Positions 45,237 to 55,007 of a stretch of DNA of 64,000 nucleotides are shown piece after piece. A model generated the notes under the pieces. The model was not told where the DNA came from and did no database searches. It saw only the letters and a list, made by a program, of their open reading frames with translations. Made by a program: the position numbers and the translations under genes. Numbering within the stretch: position 1 is the stretch's first letter; the number at the start of each line of letters is the position of its first letter. Source of the DNA: JACCZX01 sp963786295 (GTDB lineage: Bacteria > Pseudomonadota > Gammaproteobacteria > Burkholderiales > Burkholderiaceae_F); assembly GCA_963786295.1 (NCBI GenBank), contig CAWAYV010000027.1, positions 304,236 to 368,235 of the forward strand, written 5' to 3'.

Positions 45237-46466
45237 GTGAATGCGGCGGTGCAATCGAAGGCAGGACACAACTGGTGGACGCTGACGCTGATCGCGGCTG
45301 CGATCCTGATGGTGACGATGGGCGCGCGGCAGTCGCTGGGCCTTTTCGTTTCGCCGCTGAACACGTCGACCGGCCTTGGCATTGTCACGATCAGCTTCGC
45401 GATGGCGGTCGCCCAGTTTGTGTGGGGAGCCGTGCAACCGATCGCAGGCGCAATGGCCGATCGCTACGGCCCGGCCCGCGTGCTGGCGGGCGGCTTGATC
45501 GTGCTGGCGATCGGCAGCGCGTTGACGCCGTTCATGACAAGCGGGTTCGGCCTGGTGTTTGCGATCGGCATTCTGTCGGCGGCCGGGGCAGGAGGTGCAA
45601 GCTTTTCGGTGCTGATCGGAGCGGCCTCGCAACACGTACCCGCGAACAAGCGCGGCACGGCGTCGGGCGTAATCAATGCCGGCGGTTCGTTCGGTCAGTT
45701 CGTGTTTGCGCCGCTGCTGCAGAAACTGATCAGCTTGTTCGGCTGGGCCGGCGCAATGTGGTCGCTCGCCGTGTTGACACTGACCGCGCTGCCGTTAACT
45801 CGGCTGCTCCGTCGCTCGCCCGATGCAGCGGCAGCGCATGCAGCCTCCGCGCCTGACGGCGGGCTCAAGCGCGCGGTTCGCGATGCATTGCATGACCGCA
45901 GCTACTTGTTGCTGCACGCGGGGTTTTTCACCTGCGGCTTTCACATTGCATTTTTGGTGACTCATCTTCCGGGCGAAGTCGACCTGTGCGGTTTGTCGGC
46001 GACGGTCGCGAGCTGGTCGCTGGCGCTGATTGGCTTGGCCAACATCGCGGGCAGCCTGATCGCCGGCCAGTGGGTCAACCGTTACCGCAGCAAGTACATC
46101 CTGTTCTGGATGTATCTGTCGCGCACGGTGCTGATTCTGATTTACCTGGCGGCGCCGAAAACGGCGATGACGTTCTACATTTTCGCGATCGGGCTCGGCC
46201 TGACGTGGCTGGCGACCGTTCCGCCGACCGCCGGCGTGGTCGGCAAACTGTTTGGCGTGCGCTACCTCGCGACGCTCTTCGGGCTGACGCTGCTAACGCA
46301 TCAAATCGGCGCCTTTTTCGGCGCGTATTTGGGCGGCATCGCGGTCGATCGCACCGGCAGTTACCTTTGGATGTGGTACGCCGACGCGCTGCTCGCGCTC
46401 GCCGCAGCGTTGGTCAATCTTCCGATCCGCGAACCGAAGATTGAACGGCACGTCGCGGCAGCTTGA
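45237..46466 (+). CDS. MFS transporter
   Basis: Major facilitator of 409 residues with twelve hydrophobic segments. GAMADRYGPARVLAGGLIV is the loop 2-3 motif, and VPANKRGTASGVINAGGSFGQ resembles oxalate/formate or cyanate type carriers (OFA/CynX). The GTG at 45237 has GTGAGGA 8 bp upstream; an in-frame GTG at 45216 overlaps the ettA stop. Substrate unknown; a monocarboxylate is possible. Confidence 0.9.
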   Translation: MNAAVQSKAGHNWWTLTLIAAAILMVTMGARQSLGLFVSPLNTSTGLGIVTISFAMAVAQFVWGAVQPIAGAMADRYGPARVLAGGLIVLAIGSALTPFMTSGFGLVFAIGILSAAGAGGASFSVLIGAASQHVPANKRGTASGVINAGGSFGQFVFAPLLQKLISLFGWAGAMWSLAVLTLTALPLTRLLRRSPDAAAAHAASAPDGGLKRAVRDALHDRSYLLLHAGFFTCGFHIAFLVTHLPGEVDLCGLSATVASWSLALIGLANIAGSLIAGQWVNRYRSKYILFWMYLSRTVLILIYLAAPKTAMTFYIFAIGLGLTWLATVPPTAGVVGKLFGVRYLATLFGLTLLTHQIGAFFGAYLGGIAVDRTGSYLWMWYADALLALAAALVNLPIREPKIERHVAAA

Positions 46467-46473
46467 TTGCCGG

Positions 46474-48535
46474 TCACTCGTCGTCTTCTACCTTGCCTTT
46501 CGACTTGTACTCGGTCGCCAATTGTTGCTGCAGATTCGGCGGTGCTTGCTCGTAGTGCGACAGCGACATCGTCCACGCGCCACGTCCCTGCGTCATCGAC
46601 TTCAATCGAGCCGAGTAACCTTCGAGTTCCGCCAGCGGTACCTGACCCTCGACGATCATCGCGCCCGCATACCCGCGGGTGCCGGTGATCTGCCCGCGGC
46701 GCGACGACAAGATCGCCGGTGATATCGCCGATGTGCGATTCGGGCGCTTCGATCTCCGCGTTAACGATCGGCTCGAGCACGATCGGCCGCGCCTTGTTCA
46801 GCGCGTCGAGGAACGCTTTGCGCCCTGCGGAAACAAATGCAATCTCTTTTGAGTCGACCGGGTGATGCTTGCCGTCGTAGACAGTGACCCGCAGATCCTG
46901 CATCGGGTATCCGGCGACAGGTCCCGACGTGAGAACCGATTCGACGCCCTTTTGCACCGCCGGGATGAACTGGTAGGGAATCACGCCACCCTTGACCTGA
47001 TCGACAAACTCGAAACCCGCGCCGCGCGCCAACGGCTCGACCCGCAGAAACACCTCGCCGAATTGCCCGGCACCACCCGTCTGCTTCTTGTGCCGTGCGT
47101 GGCCTTCAGCCGGCGCGCCGATCGTTTCGCGGTACGGCACGCGCGGCGGTCGCGTCTGCACCTCGATCTTGTACTGCGACGACATGCGCTCGAGCGCAGA
47201 GCGCAGATGCAACTCGCCTAATCCGCGCAGCACCGTTTCGTTCAGCGTCACATCGTGCTCGACGACCAGAGTCGGGTCTTCAGCCATCATCTTGTGCAGC
47301 ACCTCGGAGATACGCTGCTCGTCGCCGCGCCGTTTTGGCTGGATCGCAAGCCCGCTCATCGGCGTCGGAAATTCGAGCGGCCGCATATGGATCTGATCTT
47401 CGTCGTGCGAATCGTGCAGCACGCAGTCGAAGTCGATCTCGTCGATTTTCGCGACGGCGGCGATATCGCCCGGGTAGGCGTGCGGCACTTCAACCGTTTT
47501 CGAACCTTGCAGCATCAGCAAATGCCCGACCTTGAACGGTTTGCGCCCACTGCCGATATAAAGCTGCGTGTCCTTCGTGACCGTGCCCTGATGCACGCGA
47601 AAAACACCCAGCTTGCCAACGTAAGGATCGACTACGACCTTGAACACGTGCGCGAGCACGTGTTTCTTCGCATCGGGTTCGGATCGGAACTCGTTGGCTC
47701 CCTTGCCGTCCACTAATTCGCCTTTAAAGAATAGTGGAGGGTTGCCTTCGGCCGGGTTGGGCAGTAGTAGATCGAAGATTTTCAGCAATTCATCGATACC
47801 CGCGCCATTCTTCGACGAAACGAAGCACACCGGAATCAAGTGCCCTTCGCGCAGTGCCTTCTCGAACGGCTCGTGCAATTCGTTCGCCTCGATTTCCTGC
47901 CCCTGCTCCAGGTAGCGCGCCATCAATTCTTCATCGACCTCGATCACCTGATCGATCAGCGCCTGATGCGCCTCGGCCACCGACGAGAAATCGGCATCGC
48001 CGGAAGGATTGAAGAAGCAATCGACGACCTTGGTGCCGTTCGCCGCAGGCAGGTTGATCGGCAGAACTTCCTTGCCGAACGTGTTGCGCAGATCGGCCAG
48101 CACTTGCGGCAGATCGACGTTTTCGGCGTCGATCCGGTTAACGATGATCAGGCGGCACAGCTTGCGTTTGGCCGCCCAGTCCATCATGCGCGACGTGATC
48201 ATCTCGATGCCGGTGGCTGCATTGACGACGATCGCTGCCGTCTCAACCGCATCGAGCGCGCCAATCGCCTGGCCGATAAAGTCGGGAAAGCCCGGTGTGT
48301 CGAGCAGGTGCACTCGCACCTTCGGCAGATCCAGATGCAATGCCGACGTGCGCAGCGAGTGCTGAAAACTTTTTTCGAGCGGGTCGAAGTCGCTGACTGT
48401 GGTGCCCTTTTCGATGCTGCCGACCGCCTGAATCGCTCCAGCCTTGGCGAGCAACGCCTCGGCAAGCGTCGTCTTACCTGCACCGCCGTGGCCGAGTAGG
48501 GCCACGGTCCTGATGTTCTCCGTTGTGTAAGTCAT
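46474..48535 (-). CDS. Elongation factor G paralogue (EF-G-like GTPase), one frame break
   Basis: Translational GTPase of about 687 residues. The G1 loop is GHGGAGKTT instead of the GHVDAGKTT type of the main EF-G. Other motifs are LDTPGFPDF (G3) and IVNRID (G4, NRID for NKxD). PSEG-like domain II, VLRGLGELHLR (domain III) and PMQDLRVTVYDGKHHPVDSKE (domain IV) follow. The frame shifts near 46708-46712, from DITGDL to SSRRGQITGTRGYAGAM, and ends EYKSKGKVEDDE. This fits the EF-G-like subgroup of unclear role (often labelled fusA2-like), not the housekeeping fusA, which normally sits in the str operon. Confidence 0.92.
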
Positions 48536-48618
48536 CTGCTCCTCTTCAATGTCTTTGGGGGCTATTTGGCTATGCTACCCGCGCTGCGCGACCAGGGACG
48601 TGGACAAGGAAAAACGCG

Positions 48619-49527
48619 ATGCCCGCGAATCGAGACAAATTGAAACAACTTGCCGGCTGGATCGATCCTTATCGGGTGACCGACGGCGCAAAGTTTCGTC
48701 TGAAGAAAATCGATCCATCGGACACGCGCGGACTGAAGGCCGACAAGAGCGAGGCAGCGCAACGTCTGTCGGTGGGTGTGCAATGGCTGGCCGGGGAGCA
48801 GGACAAGCTGTATGCGCAGGACCGGCGCTCGCTGTTACTGATTTTTCAGGCGATGGACGCGGCCGGCAAGGACAGCACCATCAAGCACGTGATGAGCGGC
48901 GTGAATCCGCAGGGCGTGCAGGTCGTTTCTTTCAAGCAGCCGTCGCCCGAGGAGCTGGATCACGACTGGATGTGGCGATGTTACCGGCACCTTCCCGAGC
49001 GCGGCCGCATCGGTATTTTCAATCGGTCGTATTACGAAGAAGTGCTGGTGGTACGAGTGCACCAGGAGATCCTGCGCGCGCAGAAGCTGCCGCCGGAGTG
49101 CATCGGAAAAAATATTTTCGATCAACGGCTGCGCGATATCGCGGCGATCGAAGACTATCTGGTCCGTAACGGCACGTCGGTGCTGAAGTTTTTTCTGCAC
49201 GTCTCGCGCAAGGAGCAGAAGAAACGTTTCCTGGAACGGCTGGATGAGCCTTCAAAAAACTGGAAGTTCTCGGCGGCAGACGTCAAGGAACGCGCCCACT
49301 GGAACGAGTACATGAACGCCTACGAGGCTGCCATCCGCGCGACCGCAACTCCGCGCGCGCCGTGGTTCGTCGTGCCGGCGGACAACAAATGGTTTACGCG
49401 CCTGGTCGTGGTCGGCGCGATCGTCGAGGCGCTCGAAAAGATGCAGCTCAAGTATCCGACGATCAACGAAACCCAGCGCGCCGAGCTTGAGCGCGCGCGA
49501 GCGTTGCTGCTGAACGAAAGAAAATAG
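48619..49527 (+). CDS. ppk2: Polyphosphate kinase 2 family protein
   Basis: PPK2 enzyme of 302 residues that transfers phosphate between polyphosphate and nucleotides. Walker A is FQAMDAAGKDSTIKHVMSG, the lid region is RGRIGIFNRSYYEEVLVVRVH, and LKFFLHVSRKEQKKRFLERLDEPSKNWKFS and APWFVVPADNKWFTRLVV are further signatures. The N-terminal extension (LAGWIDPYRVTDGAKFRLKKIDPSDT) is typical of PPK2 proteins of the AMP/ADP-phosphorylating classes. AAGGA precedes ATG 48619. Confidence 0.94.
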   Translation: MPANRDKLKQLAGWIDPYRVTDGAKFRLKKIDPSDTRGLKADKSEAAQRLSVGVQWLAGEQDKLYAQDRRSLLLIFQAMDAAGKDSTIKHVMSGVNPQGVQVVSFKQPSPEELDHDWMWRCYRHLPERGRIGIFNRSYYEEVLVVRVHQEILRAQKLPPECIGKNIFDQRLRDIAAIEDYLVRNGTSVLKFFLHVSRKEQKKRFLERLDEPSKNWKFSAADVKERAHWNEYMNAYEAAIRATATPRAPWFVVPADNKWFTRLVVVGAIVEALEKMQLKYPTINETQRAELERARALLLNERK

Positions 49528-49534
49528 CCGCGGC

Positions 49535-51017
49535 CTAGATACCTCCGATGCACACGTATTTGGTGACGAGGTACTCCTCGATACCGTACTTCGACCCTTC
49601 GCGTCCGAAGCCCGACTGCTTGATGCCACCGAACGGCGAGACTTCGTTCGACATCAGTCCGGTGTTGACCGCGACCATGCCGTATTCGAGCGCTTCGGCG
49701 ACACGAAACACGCGCGCTACGTCGCGCGAATAAAAATACGCTGCGAGTCCGAACTCGCTCGCATTGGCGGCGGCAATCGCCTGGTCGTCCCGCGAAAATC
49801 TGAACACCGGTGCGACTGGACCAAAAGTTTCTTCACGCGTCAGCAACATCTTGTCGGTGACGTCGGCCAATACGGTCGGCTGATAGAACGTGCCGCCGAG
49901 CGCGTGGCGTTCACCGCCGGTAACAACACTCGCGCCGTGCTTCGTCGCGTCGGCCACGTGCTGCTCGACTTTCTTTCAGCGCGTTGGCATCGATCAGCGG
50001 ACCTTGCTGCACGCCGGCTTCAAAGCCTGAACCCACTTTCAGCTGCGCTGCTTTCGCCGCCAGTTTCTGCACGAACTCGTCATAGACTTTTTCGTGGACA
50101 TAGAAGCGATTGGTGCAGACGCACGTCTGGCCGGCATTGCGGTATTTCGACACTACTGCGCCTTCAACCGCGGCATCGACCGCGGCGTCATCGAACACGA
50201 TAAACGGCGCGTTACCGCCCAGTTCGAGCGAAAGCTTTTTCAAGGTCGGCGCGCTCTGCTGCATCAGGATGCGCCCGACCGCGGTCGAGCCGGTAAACGA
50301 CAACTTGCGCACGACGTCCGACTCGCACAGCGTCTTGCCGACTGCGATCGAGTTCGATTCGTCGGCCGGGACTACGTTGAAGACACCCGGTGGCAAACCT
50401 GCGCGTTGGGCGAGCTCGGCTAGCGCGAGCGCGCACAGCGGCGTCTGTTCAGCCGGCTTGACGACGACGGTGCATCCCGCCGCGATCGCGGGCGCAACTT
50501 TGCGCGTGATCATCGCAATCGGAAAATTCCACGGCGTGATCGCGGCCACGACACCGATCGGCTCTTTCCAGACCAGCAGGCGCTTGTCCTCCGCCGGCGT
50601 CGGGATCGTGTCGCCGTAAACGCGCTTGGCTTCTTCTGCGAACCATTCGATGAACGACGCGCCATACGTGATCTCGCCGCGGCTCTCGGTCATCGGCTTG
50701 CCTTGCTCGGCTGTCATCAGCTTCGCCAGGTCTTCCTGGTGCGCGACGATCAACTCGAACCAGCGCCGCATCGCGGCTGCGCGCTCCTTGGCCGTCTTTG
50801 CGCGCCAGCCCGGCAAGGCGTGCTGCGCGGCGTCGATCGCCCGCTGCGCCTCCGGTGCCTTGCAATTCGCCACCTTGGCGATCTCGACGCCGTCGGCCGG
50901 GTTGAGCACTGCGAAGCGCGCGCGCGACGTTGCCGGCTTCCACTCGCCGGCGATGAAGGCATCGGTCTTCAGCAACGCACCGTCGGTTAACGACGGCAAC
51001 CCCACTTTCTGCAACAT
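49535..51017 (-). CDS. gabD: Succinate-semialdehyde dehydrogenase-type aldehyde dehydrogenase (one frame break)
   Basis: NAD(P)-dependent aldehyde dehydrogenase of about 493 residues. Conserved parts: VAAITPWNFPIAMITRKVAPAIAAG, LSFTGSTAVGRILM, the catalytic Glu in LSLELGGNAPFIV and the catalytic Cys in NAGQTCVCTNRFYVHEKVYD, all in the GabD pattern. The frame breaks in the A-rich tract AAAGAAA (49968-49977, minus strand); past it ADATKHGASVVTGGERHALGG leads to SNEVSPFGGIKQSGFGREGSKYGIEEYLVTKYVCIGG. ATG 51017 has GGGAGA upstream. Substrate preference is inferred from the family. Confidence 0.9.
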
Positions 51018-51091
51018 ATGAATCTCCCGCCAATCACCTGTCAGGTGCCAAGAATACTGCCGTCGACGGCTAGGCTCTAAACTTCGGCGTC

Positions 51092-52015
51092 GTGAAGTTC
51101 GATCAACTTCCTTCCGCATTGCAGGCGTGGTTGCGCACGATGCAGGAGCGCAGCTTTACGCGCGACGCGGTGCTGCAAGCTTTGCTCAGCGCCAAGTACG
51201 ACCCGCACTACGCGGGCACCGTGGTCGATGCTGCGTGGCGCGAGTTGCCGACGCCAAGTGTGCCGCCTTCGCCGGTCGCAGCGGCGCCTGCGGCGCTCGG
51301 CGGCGACGCTGCCACTGCTGTCGGCGCGGTGAGTCAGCCGTCGCGACCCTTCAGCACCGAACTGGCCGAGATGCCGAACAGCCTCGAGACGCCTGATCGC
51401 GCGGTCGAGATGCTGTTCGTGATCGAGTCGCCTCGCGTCGTTCTCTTCGGCAATCTGCTGTCCGACGAGGAGTGCGATCTACTGGTCAGCCTGTCGCGCG
51501 ACAAGCTGCAGCGCTCAAGCGTTGTGAACGCGAGCACCGGCGCCTACGACATTCATCCGCACCGAACTAGTTCCGGGACGTACTTCAAGCGCGGTGAAAA
51601 TGAGTTGCTGCAGACAATCGAACGGCGTATTTCAGACCTGGTGGATTGCCCGCTCGAACACGGCGAGCCGATTCAAGTACTGCATTACGAACCCGGCGGC
51701 GAGTACAAACCGCACTACGATTACTTCGACCCGGCACATCCGGGCAATCGAGAGGTGCTTGCGCAGGGCGGGCAGCGGATTGCAACGTTGATCATGTATC
51801 TGAACGACGTGACGCGCGGCGGGTCGACCGTATTTCCCGAGATCGGACTTGACGTGCTGCCGCGCAAAGGTCACGCGGTGTACTTCGCTTATTGCGATGA
51901 TGCCGGCGTGCTCGATGTGCGTACGCTGCACGGCGGCAGCCCGGTTCAAAGCGGAGAGAAATGGATCGCCACCAAGTGGTTTCGTCAGCAGCCGTACGTG
52001 GGTTCCGGTGCGTGA
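51092..52015 (+). CDS. 2OG-Fe(II) oxygenase, prolyl 4-hydroxylase-like
   Basis: Protein of 307 residues with a C-terminal P4H domain: the iron ligands are His and Asp in EYKPHYDYFDPAHPGN and a distal His in DVRTLHGGSPVQSGEKWIATKWF (with the Lys that binds 2-oxoglutarate). The N-terminal part (residues 1-105) contains a small helical region and an Ala/Pro linker. The GTG start at 51092 is the first good one. Target protein or peptide unknown. Convergent with the cold-shock gene. Confidence 0.9.
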   Translation: MKFDQLPSALQAWLRTMQERSFTRDAVLQALLSAKYDPHYAGTVVDAAWRELPTPSVPPSPVAAAPAALGGDAATAVGAVSQPSRPFSTELAEMPNSLETPDRAVEMLFVIESPRVVLFGNLLSDEECDLLVSLSRDKLQRSSVVNASTGAYDIHPHRTSSGTYFKRGENELLQTIERRISDLVDCPLEHGEPIQVLHYEPGGEYKPHYDYFDPAHPGNREVLAQGGQRIATLIMYLNDVTRGGSTVFPEIGLDVLPRKGHAVYFAYCDDAGVLDVRTLHGGSPVQSGEKWIATKWFRQQPYVGSGA

Positions 52016-52040
52016 CCTGTTGGTGCCAGCGGGGCGAAAA

Positions 52041-52064
52041 AAAACCGCGGCAAGCCGCGGTTTT
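52041..52064. terminator. Bidirectional intrinsic terminator
   Basis: AAAACCGCGG (52041-52050) and CCGCGGTTTT (52055-52064) form a perfect 10-bp stem with a 4-base loop, CAAG. T-rich on both strands, it sits between the convergent P4H and cold-shock genes and can serve both. Confidence 0.88.
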
Positions 52065-52081
52065 AGTTTGATGCTCTGAAA

Positions 52082-52285
52082 CTACGTTGGCCGGATTTGC
52101 GAGGCCTGCGGGCCTTTGGGACCCTGCTTGACTACGAACTCGACCTGCTGATTTTCGGTCAATGTCTTGAAGCCGCTACCGACGATCTCGCTGTAATGCG
52201 CGAACAGATCGGCGCCGCCGCCGTCCGGGGTAATGAAGCCAAAACCCTTGGACTCGTTGAACCACTTAACTTTGCCACTAGCCAT
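52082..52285 (-). CDS. cspA: Cold-shock domain protein
   Basis: Single cold-shock domain RNA/DNA chaperone of 67 residues. KVKWFNESKGFGFITPDGGGADLFAHYSEI contains RNP1 (KGFGFI) and RNP2-like (LFAHY) motifs; VEFVVKQGPKGPQASQI ends the barrel. The long stretch 52286-52513 upstream without other genes would give a long leader, as is usual for cold-shock genes, but no specific RNA element was recognised. Confidence 0.95.
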   Translation of the reverse strand: MASGKVKWFNESKGFGFITPDGGGADLFAHYSEIVGSGFKTLTENQQVEFVVKQGPKGPQASQIRPT

Positions 52286-52513
52286 TTTGATTACGTTCCT
52301 AAAAAATTGCGCGCGCGTCGACATGACGCTCCACGCATGCAAGCGGATCAAGCAACGTAACCGGGGGAACTGCCAAGACCATCAAGGCAACTACAGCTAG
52401 CGATGACGTAAGACGAGTCGGAGGGGTACTGGACTTGAAGCGAATGCGGCGAAGAGCCTACTCGAAACGTGAGTGTTTGTCGAGCGCCGCAGCGAGCTCT
52501 TTTGGGAAGCGTT

Positions 52514-52589
52514 GGTAGGTCGTGGCAGGCTCGAACTGCCGACCAACGGATTAAAAGTCCGCTGCTCTACCGACTGAGCTAACGACCCC
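52514..52589 (-). tRNA. tRNA-Lys (anticodon TTT)
   Basis: The minus strand reads a 76-base cloverleaf with the D-arm TAGCTCAGTCGGTAGAGCA, the anticodon loop CTTTTAA (anticodon TTT) and a T-arm with TTCGAGC, and CCA is encoded at the 3' end (52516-52514). The acceptor stem GGGTCGT pairs with ACGACCT, leaving a G1-U72 wobble where most bacterial tRNA-Lys genes have G-C. The identity is clear from the anticodon. Confidence 0.93.
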
Positions 52590-52607
52590 CGAATGCAGAG
52601 CAAAACA

Positions 52608-52635
52608 TTATGCCGGAGCGCTTGATCGCGGGCAA
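52608..52635 (-). promoter_or_regulatory. Candidate tRNA-Lys promoter
   Basis: On the minus strand TTGCCC (52635-52630) and CATAAT (52613-52608) are 16 bp apart, and the tRNA 5' end follows 18 bp after the -10 element. Confidence 0.5.
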
Positions 52636-52744
52636 ACCGCGGGCGTGGTCGGACGCGCCGTTCAGCATGACTCGGTTGTTATGCTCGCTCGGTTGGTGCG
52701 CTGGGGTGTGCCGCATACCGCTAGAAATCGGTTGACTTTTTGTA

Positions 52745-52780
52745 CTGTATGTATTTACAGTGCGCTGTAATTATTTACAG
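52745..52780 (+). promoter_or_regulatory. Tandem LexA (SOS) boxes upstream of recA
   Basis: Two sequences match CTGT-N8-ACAG exactly: CTGTATGTATTTACAG (52745-52760) and CTGTAATTATTTACAG (52765-52780). Their starts are 20 bp apart, about two helical turns on the same face. TTGACT (52732-52737) lies just upstream and TGTAAT (52766-52771) inside the second box could be a -10 element. Dual boxes predict tight LexA repression of recA-recX. Confidence 0.85.
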
Positions 52781-52817
52781 CAGCAGCATAGTCAACTGAA
52801 TAGTAGCGGAGGCGGCG

Positions 52818-53866
52818 ATGGACGATGGAAGGAGTCTTTTAGTGTCGGACAGCAAGGAGCGGCAAAAGGCGTTGGCCGCCGCATTGGCGCAGATCGAGAA
52901 GCAGTTCGGCAAGGGTTCGATCATGCGCATGGCCGACGGTGAAGTCGCCGACGACATCGAAGTCGTATCGACCGGTTCGCTCGGGCTCGATATCGCGCTT
53001 GGTATCGGCGGCCTGCCGCGAGGCCGGGTGATCGAGGTCTACGGGCCGGAGTCGTCGGGCAAGACGACTTTGACGCTGCAAGTCATCGCCGAGATGCAGA
53101 AAATCGGCGGCACCTGCGCGTTTATCGACGCCGAGCACGCACTCGATGTTCAGTACGCGCAGAAGCTCGGCGTCAATCTGCAGGAGTTGCTGATTTCGCA
53201 GCCGGACACCGGCGAGCAGGCGCTGGAAATCACCGATGCGCTGGTGCGTTCAGGCTCGGTCGATCTAATCGTCATCGACTCGGTCGCTGCACTCACGCCG
53301 AAGGCGGAAATCGAAGGCGAGATGGGTGATTCGCTGCCTGGTCTGCAGGCGCGGCTGATGTCGCAGGCTTTGCGCAAGCTGACTGCCAACATCAATCGCA
53401 CCAATTGCATGGTGGTCTTCATCAATCAGATCCGCATGAAGATCGGCGTGATGTTCGGTAGTCCCGAAACCACGACGGGCGGCAATGCGCTGAAGTTTTA
53501 CGCGTCGGTACGGCTCGACATTCGCAGGATCGGATCGATCAAAAAGGGCGACGAAGTGATCGGTTCGGAGACCAAGGTCAAGGTGGTCAAGAACAAGGTG
53601 GCGCCACCATTCAAGCAAGCCAACTTCGACATTCTTTACGGCGAAGGCATTTCGCGTCATGGCGAAATCGTCGATCTCGGTGCCGAGCTCAACATCGTCG
53701 AAAAGTCCGGCGCCTGGTACAGCTACAACGGTGATCGCATCGGTCAGGGCAAGGACAATGCGCGCGAGTTTTTGCGCGCTCACCCGGAAATGGCGCTCGA
53801 GATCGAAAACCGGATTCGCGAGAACAAAGGTGTCGCTGTGCGAGTGTTGCCGTCGCGGCGGAGTGA
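52818..53866 (+). CDS. recA: Recombinase RecA (frame break at the extreme C-terminus)
   Basis: Strand-exchange ATPase and LexA co-protease of about 349 residues. Walker A is EVYGPESSGKTTLTLQ, Walker B VDLIVIDSVAALTP, loop L1 EIEGEMGDSLPGLQARLMSQALRKL, and loop L2 QIRMKIGVMFGSPETTTGGNALKFYASVRLDIRR. A GGAGG site precedes ATG 52818. As read, the frame continues past the usual end to 53957 through recX. A one-base shift near 53840-53845 gives the ending VAVAAE and a TGA at 53864-53866 that overlaps the recX GTG, the expected arrangement. Confidence 0.97.
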
Positions 53867-54354
53867 TCCAGGATACGAAAGCCGAACGTCAACGTCACAA
53901 GCCGTCGAAGAGCCTACTGAGCCGCGCGATCGCGCTGCTGGCTCGGCGCGACCATAGCCGCGCGGAGCTTTCTCGCAAGCTCGCGCGGCATATCGGCGAG
54001 GATGAAGATCCCTCTGAACTCGGCCGAGTGCTCGACGAGCTCGGCCGCAATGGGTTGCTATCCGACGAGCGCTTTGCCGGTGCGGTGGCACGCAGCCGCT
54101 CGCAACGCTTCGGCGACGCCCGCATTCGCTATGACCTGCGGCGTTTCGGCATAGCGGACGATCTCAGCGCGGCTGCGCTTGCCAAGCTGGGCGGCAGCGA
54201 AGCAGCGCGCGCTCGCGAAGTGAGTTCCAAGCGGTTTCCGGGCTTACCCACGACAGCTGCAGAGCGCGCGAAACGGGCTCGGTTCCTACAGTCACGCGGC
54301 TTTTCACTCGACTCCATTTATCAAGTCTTGCGCGGCCGCATCGACGTTGAATAA
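53863..54354 (+). CDS. recX: Regulatory protein RecX
   Basis: RecA modulator of 163 residues that caps or shortens RecA filaments. LLSRAIALLARRDHSRAELSRKLARH, VLDELGRNGLLSDERFAGAVARSRSQRFGDARIRYDLRRFGI and KRARFLQSRGFSLDSIYQVLRG are the three-helix repeats of RecX. I use the GTG at 53863 (overlap with the proposed recA stop). Confidence 0.93.
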   Translation: MIQDTKAERQRHKPSKSLLSRAIALLARRDHSRAELSRKLARHIGEDEDPSELGRVLDELGRNGLLSDERFAGAVARSRSQRFGDARIRYDLRRFGIADDLSAAALAKLGGSEAARAREVSSKRFPGLPTTAAERAKRARFLQSRGFSLDSIYQVLRGRIDVE

Positions 54355-54416
54355 TCGCTGCCGTTGCGGCGGACGGCAACCCCGTCGGCAATGACTGGCC
54401 TGTGTTAGATTCTTCG

Positions 54417-54456
54417 AACGGGCCGCGCCCACTCTCTGTAAGAGGCGCGGCCCGTT
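54417..54456. terminator. 13-bp perfect hairpin between recX and the DUF2889 gene
   Basis: AACGGGCCGCGCC (54417-54429) and GGCGCGGCCCGTT (54444-54456) are exact reverse complements with a 14-base loop. It lies 62 bp after recX and 14 bp before the next start codon. The following bases (GTCGTTCCCCC) have few Ts, so it is a weak terminator at best and could instead be a pausing or attenuating structure. Confidence 0.55.
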
Positions 54457-54470
54457 GTCGTTCCCCCAGC

Positions 54471-55007
54471 ATGCCCAACCGCCGCCACGTGCACACGCGC
54501 TCGATTAAGGTCGAGGCCTACGCACGCGATGACGGCCTGTGGGATATTGAAGCAGTTCTGACCGATACCAAGGCGCGCGACTTCGTTCTAGCGACCGGCA
54601 TCAGGCCGGTGGGTGAACCGGTGCACGACCTCGTGTTGACGGTGACGATCGATACGCAGCTCAACATCGTTGCCGCGGAAGCGCGTTCGCGCTCCGTTCC
54701 CTACCCGGGCCAGTGCGAAGCGATCGAGCCCGATTATTCGAAGCTGGTCGGGCTCAATCTGCTGCAGAATTTCCGCAAGCTTGCCCTTGCGCGGCTGGGA
54801 GGTATCAACGGCTGTACGCACTTGACGGAACTCGCTGGCGTGCTGCCGACGGCCGCGGTGCAGGCGTTCGCCGGAGAAGTGTTCAGAACGCACGAGAGTG
54901 CGCGTCAAAGCGAAGAGATCAAACCGTGGCAACTCGATCGTTGTCACGCGTTGCGGACCGACGGCCCCGCGGTCGCTCAGTTCTATCCGCGCTGGTATCG
55001 GCGATGA
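54471..55007 (+). CDS. DUF2889 protein
   Basis: Protein of 178 residues of the DUF2889 family, conserved next to recX and sucC in betaproteobacteria. RRHVHTRSIKVEAYARDDGLWDIEAVLTDTK and the middle segment with HDLVLTVTIDTQLNIVAAEA, GGINGCTHLTELAGVLPTAAVQ are hallmarks. Function unknown. ATG 54471; its stop overlaps the sucC ATG (ATGA), so it is translated with sucCD. Confidence 0.9.
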   Translation: MPNRRHVHTRSIKVEAYARDDGLWDIEAVLTDTKARDFVLATGIRPVGEPVHDLVLTVTIDTQLNIVAAEARSRSVPYPGQCEAIEPDYSKLVGLNLLQNFRKLALARLGGINGCTHLTELAGVLPTAAVQAFAGEVFRTHESARQSEEIKPWQLDRCHALRTDGPAVAQFYPRWYRR

